The translations under genes were made by a program, and so were the position numbers. The notes under the pieces are model-generated. The model made no database searches and was not told the DNA's origin. It saw nothing but the letters and a program-made list of their open reading frames with translations. This document shows positions 53,558-63,632 of a stretch of DNA of 64,000 bases, piece after piece. How positions within the stretch are numbered: position 1 is the first letter of the stretch; each line of letters opens with the position of its first letter. Source of the DNA: Haematobia irritans (Eukaryota > Arthropoda > Insecta > Diptera > Muscidae). The stretch lies in assembly GCF_050003625.1 (NCBI RefSeq), contig NC_134401.1:90870852-90934851 (forward strand). Direction: 5' to 3'.

Positions 53558-56355
53558 TACAAAATTTTCTATAGAAATAAAATTTTGACAAAATTTTTTA
53601 TAGAAATACAATTTTGACAAAATTTTCTATAGGAAAAAAGTTTCACAAAATTTTCTATAGAACAACAAATTAACAAAATTTTCTGTAGAAATAAAATGTT
53701 TAGAGAATTTTCTATAGAAATAAAATTTTTACAAATTTTCTATAGGAATGAAATTTTGACAAAATTTTCTATAGGAATAAAATTTTGACAAAATTTTCTA
53801 TTGGAATAAAATTTTGACAACATTTTCTGTAGAACAAAAAATGAACAAAATTTTCTGTAACAATAAAATTTTTACAAAATTTTCTATAGAAATAAAATTT
53901 TTAAAAATTTTCTATAGGAATGAAATTTTGACAACATTTTCTATTGGAATAAAATTTTGATAAAATTTTCTATTGGAAAAAAATTTTGGCAAAATTTTCT
54001 ATAGGACAAAATTTTGACAAATTTTCTATGGGAATAACATTTTGACAAAATTTTCTATAGAAATAAAAATTAACAACATTTTCTGTAGAAATAAAATTTT
54101 TAAAAAAATTTTTATAGAAATAAAATTTTGAAAATTGTTGAGGATTTTCTTTGGGATAGAATAGAACCCTTTTAGTGTGGAAGAAATTGTTTCAAATTTA
54201 GACATATATAGGAATAAAATTTTGACAAAATTTTCTTTAGGTATAAAATATTGACAAAATTTTCTACAGGAATAAAATTTTGACAACATTTTCTATAGAA
54301 CAAAAAATGAACAAAGTTTTCTGTAGAAAATGAAATAAAATTTTTACAAAATTTCTGCAGGAATGAAATTTTGACAAAATTTTCTATATGAGTAAAATGT
54401 TGACAACATTTTCTATAGAACAAAAAATGAACAAAATTTTCTGCAGAAATAAAATTTTTATAAAATTTTCTATAGAAATAAAATGTTTAGAAATTTTCTA
54501 TAGGAATGAAATTTTTGCAAAATTTTCTACAGGAATAAAATTTTGACAACATTTGCTATAGAACAAAAAATGAACAAAATTTTCTGTAGAAAATGAAATA
54601 AAATTTTTACAAAATTTCTGCTGGAATGAAATTTTGACAAAATTTTCTATTGGAAAAATATGTTTGCAAAATTTTCTATAGGAATAAAATTTTGATAACA
54701 TTTTCTATAGAACAAAAAATTAACAAAATTTTCTGTAGAAATAAAATTTTTAAAAATTTTTTATAGGAATGAAATTTTGACAACATTTTCTATTGGAATA
54801 AAATTTTGATAAAATCTTCTATTGGAAAAAAATTTTGGCAAAATTTTCTATAGGAAAACATTTTGACAAAATTTTCTATGGAAATAAAATATAGAAATAA
54901 AAATTAACAAAATTTTCTGCAGAAATAAAATTTAAAAAAAAAAATTTTATAGAAATAAAATTTTGAAAATTTTTGAGGATTTTCTTTGGGATAGAATAGA
55001 ACACATTTAGTGTGGAAGAAATTGTTTCAAATTAAGACATATATAGGAATAAAATTTTGACAAAATTTTCTATAGGAATAAAATATTGACAAAATTTTCT
55101 ATAGGAATAAAATTTTGACAACATTTTCTGTAGAACAAAAAATTAACAAAATTTTCTGTAGAAAATTAAATAAAATTTTTTCAAAATTTCTGCAGGAATG
55201 AAATTTTGACAAAATTTTCTATAGGAGTAAAATTTTGACAACATTTTCTATAGAACAAAAAATGAACAAAGTTTTCTGCAGAAATAAAATTTTTATAAAA
55301 TTTTCTATAGAAATAAAATTTTTACAAATTTTCTATAGGAATGAAATTTTGACAATATTTTCTATTGGAAAAATTTTTTTTAAAAATTTTCTATAAGAAT
55401 AAAATTTTGACAACATTTTCTATAAGAAAAAAATTTGACAAAATTTTCTATGGGAATTAAATTTTGACAAAATTTTCTATAGAAATAAAAATTAACAAAA
55501 TTTTCTGTAGAAATAAAATTTTTAAAAAAATTTTTATAGAAATAAAATTTTTAAAATTTTTTAGGATTTTCTTTGGGATAGAATAGAACCCTTTTAGTGT
55601 GGAAGAAATTGTTTCAAATTTAGACATATATAGGAATAAAATTTTGACAAAATTTTCTATAGGAATAAAATATTGACAAAATTTTCTATAGGAATAAAAT
55701 TTTGACAACATTTTCTATAGAACAAAAAATGAACAAAATTTTCTGTAGAAATAAAATTTTTACAAAATTTTCTATGGAAATAAAATTTTTACAAAATTTC
55801 TGCAAGAATAGAATTTTGACATTTTCTATAGAACAAAAAATGAACAAAATTTTCTGCAGAAATAAAATTTTTATAAATTTTTCTATAGAAATAAAATTTT
55901 TACAAATTTTCTATAGGAATGAAATTTTGACAAAATTTTCTATTGGAAAAACATTTTTGCATAATTTTCTATAGGAATAAAATTTTGACATTTTCTATAG
56001 AACAAAAAATTAACAAAATTTTTTATAGAAATAAAATTTTGACTAAATTTTCTATTGGAATAAAATTTTGACAAAATTTTCAATTGGAATAAAATTTTGA
56101 CAAAATTTTCTATAGGAAAAAAATGTTGACAAAATTTTCTATAGGAAAAAATTTTGACAAAATTGGCATAAAATTTTGACAAAATTATCTATAGGAAAAA
56201 TTTTTGACAAAATTTTCTATGGGAATAAAATTTTGACAAAATTATCTATAGAAATAAAAATGAACACAATTTTCTGTAGAAATAAAAATGAACACAATTT
56301 TCTGTAGAAATAACATTTTTACAAAATTTTTTATAGAAATAAAATTTTGAAGATG
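53558..56355 (+). repeat. 29-bp AT minisatellite with higher-order structure
   Basis: Roughly ninety degenerate units, here often with TATAGGAATAAAAT or TAGAACAAAAAAT variants. A non-unit segment of ~80 bp (CTTTGGGATAGAATAGAAC ... GTGTGGAAGAAATTGTTTCA) recurs at about 54149, 54986, 55571 and 56357, which shows that blocks of ~0.6-0.84 kb were duplicated as wholes. Confidence 0.85.
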
Positions 56356-56399
56356 TTCTTTGGGATAGAATAGAACTCTTTTAATGTGGAAGAAATTGT

Positions 56400-57215
56400 T
56401 TCACATTTAGATATAGCTCCCATATATATCGTTCGCCCGATATGGCCCCAGAATCCAGAGTTTGATCCTCTTTTGCTATAAATTTATCACAAGGAGTACA
56501 ATTGTTAGTATCGTAAAGTTTGCCAAAATTTAGGTGAAATCGTTTGAGATTTAAATATAGCTCCCTTATATATCTTTCGGCCGATTTACACTCATATGAT
56601 CACCGTAGGTCAGAGTTTCATTCCGATTTACTTGAAACTTTGCACAAGGAGTAGAATTATCGTTCTGGATATGCATGCCTGTTTTGGTTGGTATCTGTCG
56701 CCCGATTTACGTGAAACTTTGCACAGAGAATATAATTAACATTCTTACTATGCAGGCCAAATTTGGTGGAGATCAGTTCAGATTTAGATATACCTACCAT
56801 ATACATGTTTTTAAGATTCGGGCAAAAATGGCCAAAATGGCAACATTTTCCTTGTGAAATCATCACTGTAAAGCAGAAAACTTGTAAAAGTTACTCAGAT
56901 TTTCATATATGTACTTCTAATACATATCTATCGGCCGATAAATCATAGGTGTTCTTCGGTGATGTTGCCTAGAAATTTCTTAGATTTAAATATTTCCCAT
57001 ATTTTTTACTAACACTGTTTTTCGCCTAAAGGCATTTGCGACTTAAATTTATTTTAAGCCTATAGATTTTGCAGAAGTCTAACAAATTTTGTCCAGATCG
57101 GTTCAGATTTAGATATATGTGTGTGGGAACATAAACCTTTATATATAGTACCCAACAAATTTGAAGGATTTTAGATGGTATCGGATGTGTATTATAGTCG
57201 GCCCTGCCCGTCTTA
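56400..57215 (+). mobile_element. mini-me-like repeat, family B, distal part
   Basis: Monomers (TTTAGATATAGCTCCCATAT) and the distal end with GTCGGCCCTGCCCGTCTTAG near 57199. The proximal terminus and (GTCY)n are missing; the sequence joins the minisatellite directly. Confidence 0.6.
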
Positions 57216-57561
57216 GTTTAAAACTTAGTTCTTAAATTAAAAATATTTTTCTTTACATTTTACAAACATGTTTCTACTTCAAAGACCTGCCAATAGAAGG
57301 CCACGAATTTCAAAAACACCTATTCTAAATTTAAAGAAAATATTTTTTAAAGCGAATACGATAAACTTTCTTATAATTCTTTATTTTGAAGAAATTTGTC
57401 CTCAACATTTTGTAAATTAAAGTGATTAAGGTTATTAATATTTTAGTATTTGTTTCAGTGTAGGATTCTATTGAATATTTTATGATATAAATTTTATTTT
57501 TTATTTTAAATGATTCGTCTGTCAATATGCTTATGCATTTTTATCTCCTTTATTATTGCAG
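57216..57561 (+). other. Rab3 upstream intron end with splice acceptor
   Basis: No repeat or gene. It ends in TTTTTATCTCCTTTATTATT followed by GCAG, a good pyrimidine tract and acceptor whose AG (57560-57561) directly precedes the Rab3 ATG. A 5' untranslated exon must lie further left; I could not identify it. Confidence 0.65.
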
Positions 57562-57786
57562 ATGGCCGGTGCTGGTGATCCAAAATGGCAAAAAGATGCT
57601 TCCGATCAGAATTTCGATTACATGTTCAAACTGTTGATTATTGGCAATTCAAGTGTGGGCAAAACGAGTTTCCTCTTCCGCTATGCCGATGATAGTTTCA
57701 CATCTGCCTTTGTATCAACGGTAGGCATTGACTTCAAAGTGAAAACAGTATTCCGGCATGATAAACGAGTTAAGCTGCAGATATGG
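57562..57786 (+). CDS. Rab3: Rab3 small GTPase, first coding exon
   Basis: Rab3 is the synaptic-vesicle Rab GTPase; GTP-bound Rab3 sits on vesicle membranes and recruits active-zone effectors such as RIM. This exon encodes residues 1-75 from [20 protein letters not shown]. It holds the P-loop GNSSVGKT (28-35) and switch I with FVSTVGIDF (51-59), ending KLQIW with donor GTAAGT at 57787 in phase 0. The sequence is almost identical to Drosophila Rab3, differing mainly at residues 3-5 and 14. The ATG immediately follows a splice acceptor, so the 5' UTR is on another exon. The frame runs on into the intron to 57858, but that is not coding. The gene is completed by exons at 61690 and 61900 and at least one beyond 64000. 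Confidence 0.97.
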
Positions 57787-58035
57787 GTAAGTTTGTCAAA
57801 GGTGGAGCACAAACAAAATGGAAGGAAAATTGGATTTGCTAAAAAGGTGGCATGTTAATACAATGTCATATTTCAATTTAGATGTAAATGTGAATGAGAA
57901 TATATAAGGGATACTTCGTCAAATTGAAGGTCTACACAGAATGGTTCACGGTATAAAAATATAATTTTGGACACTAAACCAGGATATAAAAGCATAGATC
58001 TGTATGAAATTATATTATGTTTAAACTTTTTTTTT

Positions 58036-58385
58036 AGAAAAATTTTTGTCAAAATTTTATATCTATAGAAAATTTTGTCAAAATTTTATATCTATAGAAA
58101 ATTTTGTCAAAATTTTATCTTTATAGAAAATTTTGTCAAAATTTGATAGCTATAGAAAATTTTGTCAAAATTTTGATCGCTATAGAAAATTTTGTCAAAA
58201 AATTATCTCTATACAAAATTTTGTCAAAAATTTATCTCTATAGAAAATTTTGTCAACATTTTATCCCTATAGAAAATTTTGCCATAATTTTATCTCTTTA
58301 GAAAATTTTGTCAAAATTTTATCTCTATAGAAAATTTTGTCAAAATTTTATCCTTATAGAAAATTTTGTCAAAATTTTATCTCTA
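58036..58385 (-). repeat. 29-bp minisatellite, reverse orientation
   Basis: Units in which the motif reads ATTTTGTCAAAATTTTATC then TCTATAGAAA, the reverse of the arrays at 47.8-56.3 kb. The variant TATCTCTATAG dominates here. Confidence 0.85.
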
Positions 58386-58690
58386 TTGTTGTTTTTGATC
58401 TCAGCTTAAAGCCATGCATTGACTAAACTGCAAGTGTAGCTTAACCAACAGAGGAAAGTATGCTTGTCAAATTTATTTGGGCAAAGCCCTATAGACTGCA
58501 AGATGGTTGGATGTACAGCTGTTTCGGAATTACCACATTCCTCATCAGCATCCTCTACTTGCAGCAAAACTATCAACCAATTATCAGAATAAATTCGGGT
58601 AATTCACTCAACCCAAAGTGAACTACACTTGAACCTCCCGAAAAAGGGTTTGATAGTCGGCTACTGCCTAAACAAATTTGCCAGCATATC
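58386..58690 (+). repeat. Dispersed repeat D, longer copy
   Basis: Shares its first ~85 bp with 48925-49008 and continues with GCAAGATGGTTGGATGTACA and CATTCCTCATCAGCATCC. I recognise it as a repeat by the second copy only; its class is unknown. The minisatellite surrounds it. Confidence 0.6.
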
Positions 58691-58758
58691 TCTTTTCCTT
58701 TAGAAAATTTTGTCAAAATGTTATCTCTATAGAATATTTTGTCAAAAGTTTATTTCTA

Positions 58759-59691
58759 AAGGGTGATTCTTTTGAGGTTAGGATTTTCATGCATTAGTAT
58801 TTGACAGATCACGTGGGATTTCAGACATGGTGTCAAAAAAAAAGATGCTCAGTATGCTTTGACATTTCATCATGAATAGACTTACGATCTGCCACAACGT
58901 CGAATTTTCAGTGAATGGGCCCTAGAAAAGTTGGCAGAAAATCCGCTTTTTTATCGACAAATTTTGTTCAGCGATGAGGCTCATTTCTGGTTGAATGGCT
59001 ACGTAAATAAGCAAAATTGCCGCATTTGGAGTGAAGAGCAACCAGATGCCGTTCAAGAACTGCCCATGCATCCCGAAAAATGCACTGTTTGGTGTGGTTT
59101 GTACGCTGGTGGAATCATTGGACCGTATTTTTTCAAAGATGCTGTTGGACGCAACGTTACGATGAATGGCGATCGCTATCGTTCGATGCTAACAAACTTT
59201 TTGTTGCCAAAAATGGAAGAACTGAACTTGGTTGACATGTGGTTTCAACAAGATGGCGCTACATGCCACACAGCTCGCGATTCTATGGCCATTTTGAGGG
59301 AAAACTTCGGAGAACAATTCATCTCAAGAAATGGACCGGTAAGTTGGCCACCAAGATCATGCGATTTGACGCCTTTAGACTATTTTTGGTGGGGCTACGT
59401 CAAGTCTAAAGTCTACAGAAATAAGCCAGCAACTATTCCAGCTTTGGAAGACAACATTTCCGAAGAAATTCGGGCTATTCCGGCCGAAATGCTCGAAAAA
59501 GTTGCCCAAAATTGGACTTTCCGAATGGACCACCTAAGACGCAGCCGCGGTCAACATTTAAATGAAATTATCTTCAAAAAGTAAATGTCATGGACCAATC
59601 TAACGTTTCAAATAAAGAACCGATGAGATTTTGCAAATTTTATGCGTTTTTTTTTTTTAAAAAGTTATCAAGCTCTTAACAAATCACCCTT
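58759..59691 (+). mobile_element. DD41D-type mariner, internally deleted (copy 2)
   Basis: The same ends as 46652-47584 and the same TA target duplication (58757-58758 and 59692-59693). Also 933 bp, but with a different internal deletion. Here the N-terminal start is joined after MNRLT to a segment (CTGCCACAACGTCGAATTTT) that is absent from copy 1. Confidence 0.9.
58931..59584 (+). pseudogene. DD41D mariner transposase catalytic domain (copy 2)
   Basis: The catalytic domain is as in copy 1, with only a few substitutions (for example D for E in EQPDAV, and W for L in DYFWWGY next to the third aspartate). All three aspartates are kept and no stop interrupts it. The frame has no ATG start because the N-terminal DNA-binding region is deleted. 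Confidence 0.85.
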
Positions 59692-59693
59692 TA

Positions 59694-61062
59694 TAAAAAT
59701 TTTTGTCAAAATTTGATCTCTATAGAAAATTTTGTCATAATTTTATCTCTATAGAAAATTTTGTCAAAATTTTATCCCTATAGAAAATTTTGTCAAAATT
59801 TTATTTCCATAGAAGAATTTGTCAAAAATTTATTTCTATAGAAAATTTTGTCAAAATTTTGTTTGCATAGAAGAATTTTGTCAAAATTTTATTTCCACAG
59901 AAGAATTTGTCAAAAATTTATTTCTATAGAAAATTTTGTCAAAATTTTGTCTCTATAGAAAATTTTATCAAAATTTTATCTCTATAGGAAATTTTGTCAA
60001 AATTTTATCTCTATAGAAAATTTTGTCAAAATTTGATCTCTATAGAAAATTTTGTCAAAATTTGATCTCTATAGAAAATTTTGTCAAAATTTTATCTCTA
60101 TAGAAAATTTTGTCAAAATTTTATTTCCATAGAAGAATTTTTCAAAAATTTATTTCTATAGAAAATTTTGTCAAAATTTTATCTCTATAGAAAATGTTGT
60201 CAAAATGTTATCTCTATAGACAACTTTGTCAAAATTTTATCTCTATAAAAAATTTTGTCAAAATTTTATTTCTATAGAAAATGTTGCCAATTTTTATCTC
60301 TATAGAAAATTTTGTCAAAATTTTAGTTCTATAGAAAATTTTGTAAAAATTTTATTTCTATAGAAAATTTTGTCAAAATTTTATCTCCTAATAAAAAATT
60401 TTGTCAAAATTTTATCTCTATAGAAAATTTTGCCAAATTTTCTCTCTAAACAAAATTTTATCAAAATTTTATTTCCATAGAAGAATTTGTCAAAAAATTA
60501 TCTCTATAGAAAATTTTGTCAAAATTTTATCTCTATAGAAAATTTTGTCCAAATTTTATCTCTATAGAAAATTTTGTCAAAATTTTATCTCTATAGAAAA
60601 TTTTGTCAATATTTTATCTCTATAGAAAATTTTGTCAAAATTTTATCTCTATAGAATATTTTGTCAAAATTTTATCTCTATAGAAAATTTTGTCAAAATT
60701 TTATCTCTATAGAAAATGTTGTCAAAATTTTATTTCTAGAGAAAATTTATGAAGTAACTCTTGTTGGAGAGGAATATTGTGCAAAATCTACCAAAACATC
60801 AAGAATCCTAGCAAACTATAGAAAATTTTTTCAAAATTTTATCTCTATAGAATATATTGTCAAAATTTTATCTCTATAGAAAATTTTGTCAAATTTTTAT
60901 CTCTATAGAAAATTTTATCTCTATAGAAAAGTTTGTCAAAATTTTATCTCTATAGAAAATGAAAAATAAAAATTTTATTTCTAGAGGAAATTTGTGAAGT
61001 AACTCTTGTTGGAGAGGAATATTGTGCAAAATCTACCAAAACATCAAGAATCCTAGCAATCT
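59694..61062 (-). repeat. 29-bp minisatellite, reverse orientation, with duplicated insert
   Basis: About forty units. A 66-bp non-unit segment (GAAGTAACTCTTGTTGGAGA ... CAAGAATCCTAGCAA) occurs at 60751-60816 and again at 60996-61061, so ~245 bp were duplicated. Confidence 0.85.
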
Positions 61063-61689
61063 ACCAAACAGTACCAGATCTTCCATTTCTGATAGAGTTC
61101 TACCAACTGTGGCAACCGTGTTCCCAAACCAATTTAATATAAAAGAGTTTATCAATTAGTGGGAATTTTTGACAATTTTTCTGTATATTAGCTAGTTTTA
61201 AAATGAAGGCAAAACCGATATTTTGAGTTTATGTCTAACCGTCGAAAATGTGTTATCTTGCAGAGACAAGTTGACGAAAATTTTATAAAAATTTGTTAAA
61301 ATGAGTGAAAGCAAAAGTGGATACATGTTCCGATATTTTAGCCTGAAATTTAGCCTTTGCAAATTAAAGCATGGAGCGACTAATAAAGGAAAACCGGCAA
61401 AAAATTATTGCACTGCATGTAACTTCTTTTCTCCCTATGTTTATAAATTAACATTTCGAAATTTTTTGTATTATTTTACAATTCTTTATAAAATACAGAT
61501 ATTAAGGCGTTTAAGTGCAGAATCTAAATCGCCTGTACTCAAAATTGTTACATTAGTTTTGGATGTGAACAACATATAAAATTTTCTTCATCTCACCCTA
61601 GGGTATAGGAATATTGTTATATAATTTTTTTCGTTTCATAAAATATTCTTGTTGCTTTGTTTCATTTGTATTCTTTCTATCTTGTCCAG

Positions 61690-61808
61690 GACACTGCTGG
61701 CCAAGAGCGTTATAGAACAATAACAACTGCATATTATCGTGGCGCCATGGGTTTCATTTTGATGTATGATGTCACAAATGAGGACAGCTTTAATTCAGTA
61801 CAAGATTG
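61690..61808 (+). CDS. Rab3: Rab3 second coding exon
   Basis: 119 bp, residues 76-115. It opens with the G3 motif [10 protein letters not shown] (switch II; the glutamine needed for GTP hydrolysis is Q80) and continues with [20 protein letters not shown] and [10 protein letters not shown]. The acceptor is CCAG and the donor GTAAGTG. The exon ends after two bases of the tryptophan codon, and the third base is supplied by the next exon, which confirms the join. Confidence 0.97.
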
Positions 61809-61899
61809 GTAAGTGTTTCCAAGTGTCGTCGTGTCTAATGTCGTCACTTGTATCTTATTTGTGAATATTTTAAAATGTCATGTCTGTGCTTTCGTTCAG
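61809..61899 (+). other. Rab3 short intron
   Basis: 91 bp, GTAAGTG donor and TTCGTTCAG acceptor, free of repeats; a typical compact dipteran intron. Confidence 0.95.
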
Positions 61900-62071
61900 G
61901 GTAACTCAAATCAAAACTTATTCTTGGGATAACGCACAAGTCATTCTGGTGGGTAATAAATGTGACATGGAAGACCAGCGAGTGATTTCATTTGAACGTG
62001 GTCGTCAATTGGCCGATCAACTGGGAGTAGAATTCTTCGAAACATCGGCCAAGGAAAATGTTAATGTAAAG
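61900..62071 (+). CDS. Rab3: Rab3 third coding exon
   Basis: 172 bp, completes W115 and encodes residues 116-172. It has the base-specificity motifs NKCD (134-137) and ETSAKEN (162-168). It ends NVNVK in phase 0 with donor GTAAGT at 62072. The remaining part of the family (about 48 residues with the final helix and the C-terminal cysteine motif for geranylgeranylation) is not found before 64000, so the last exon lies to the right of the window. Confidence 0.97.
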
Positions 62072-62225
62072 GTAAGTAATTCAAGTTAATATTAAATTTG
62101 ACGCGGGAAAAACTGGGGATACCTATACAAAGATAGCAAAAGCTTAAAAAATGTATGACCCAAGGGTTATTTAAAGTTCTATTTGAATCTGTACCAGCCA
62201 GTCGTTTCGAAAATTATGCCCTATA

Positions 62226-63498
62226 ACAGGTTGGCTGATAAGTCCCCGGTCTAACATAGAAAAACACATTTTTTGTCAAAATTCGTTTTTATTGTTCTAC
62301 ATAGTTCCCTTCAAGAGCGATACAACGATTATAACGACCTTCTAATTTTTTGATACCATTTTGGTAGTACTCCTTCGGTTTTGCTTCAAAATAGGCCTCA
62401 GTTTCGGCGATCACCTCTTCATTGCAGCCAAATTTTTTCCCTGCGAGCATCCTTTTGAGGTCTGAGAACAAGAAAAAGTCGCTGGGGGCCAGATCTGGAG
62501 AATACGGTGGGTGGGGAAGCAATTCGAAGCCCAATTCATGAATTTTTGCCATCGTTCTCAATGACTTGTGGCACGGTGCGTTGTCTTGGTGGAACAAAAC
62601 TTTTTTCTTCTTCATATGGGGCCGTTTTGCCACGATTTCAACCTTCAAACGCTCCAATAACGCCATAAATTAGTCACTGTTGATGGTTTTTCCCTTCTCA
62701 AGATAATCGATAAAAATTATTCCATGCGCATCCCAATAAACAGAGGCCATTACTTTGCCAGCGGACTTTTGAGTCTTTCCACGCTTCGGAGACGGTTCTC
62801 CGGTCGCTGTCCACTCAGCCGACTCTCGATTGGACTCAGGAGTGTAGTGATGGAGCCATGTTTCATCCATTGTCACATATCGATGGAAAAACTCGGGTGT
62901 ATTACGAGTTAACAGCTGCAAACACCGTTCAGAATCATCAACACGTTGTTGTTTTTGGTCAAATGTGAGCTCGCATGGCACCCATTTTGCACAGAGCTTC
63001 CGCATATCCAAATATTGATGAATGATACGACCAACACGTTCCTTTGATATCTTTAAGGCCTCTGCTATCTCGATCAACTTCATTTTAGGTCATTCAAAAT
63101 CATTTTGTGGATTTTTTTGATGTTTTCGTCGGTAACCACCTCTTTCGGGCGTCCACTGCGTTCACCGTCCTCCGTGCTCATTTCACCCGCTTGAATTTTG
63201 CATACCAATCAATTATTGTTGATTTCCCTGGGGCAGAGTCCGGAAACTCATTATCAAGCCAAGTTTTTGCTTCCACCGTATTTTTTCCCTTCAGAAAACA
63301 GTATTTTATCAAAACACGAAATTCTTTTTTTCCATTTTTTTCACAATAACAAAAGATGCTTCACAAAAGACGCTCTATCTCACAAACTAATTGACTTACA
63401 GACGTCAAATTTTGACACGAATCATTTTAAAAATAATATGCATTTAATACTAGCGACGCCATCTTTGTGTCAGACCGGGGACTTATCAGCCAACCTGT
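62226..63498 (-). mobile_element. Himar1-like mariner in Rab3 intron
   Basis: Both ends are intact (ACAGGTTGGCTGATAAGTCC and its complement ending CAACCTGT) with a TA on each side (62224-62225 and 63499-63500). 1273 bp. It lies 154 bp behind the third Rab3 coding exon, in opposite orientation to the gene. Confidence 0.93.
62289..63335 (-). pseudogene. Himar1-like transposase, few disabling changes
   Basis: Nearly complete irritans-type mariner transposase. The start is near 63335. A frameshift upstream of KMKLIEIAEALKISKERVG (63083) separates the N-terminal helix-turn-helix. The frame is then open through VTMDETWLHHYTPES (first D) to TINSD. A stop replaces the next codon at about 62667-62669, and the frame resumes with MALLERLKVEIVAKRPHMKK, VLFHQDNAPCHKS (second D) and YSPDLAPSDFFLF (third D) to the end NYVEQ. 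All catalytic residues are present, in contrast to the copy at 11.5 kb. As it stands it is inactive. Confidence 0.9.
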
Positions 63499-63500
63499 TA

Positions 63501-63632
63501 TGTTAGATCCTATTATGTTTGGGACATTACCTTTTCTTAAATATAATATCTCTAGATGCAAACATATATTAAATTAAAAATTTCGTATAAACATATATAT
63601 GTTTAGAAACGTCAGAGAGAGTTGCATAGAAA
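63501..63632. other. Rab3 intron, no feature
   Basis: Short AT-rich spacer between the mariner and the next family A element. Confidence 0.5.

Larger units (their letters stand above)
57787..61689 (+). other. Rab3 intron of 3.9 kb with repeats
   Basis: GTAAGT donor and TTGTCCAG acceptor. It contains 29-bp minisatellite in reverse orientation (58036-58385 and 59694-61000), repeat D (58386-58690) and a DD41D mariner (58759-59691). 57787-58035 and 61063-61689 look unique. Confidence 0.9.

Noticed and set aside
53558..56355. CRISPR-like appearance of regularly spaced repeats
   Set aside because: The repeats are contiguous and degenerate, have no unique spacers, and lie in an insect genome.
57787..57858. 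Extension of Rab3 exon 1 to 57858
   Set aside because: The GTAAGT donor at 57787 and the in-phase join to DTAGQE at 61690 match Rab proteins; the extension is intron.
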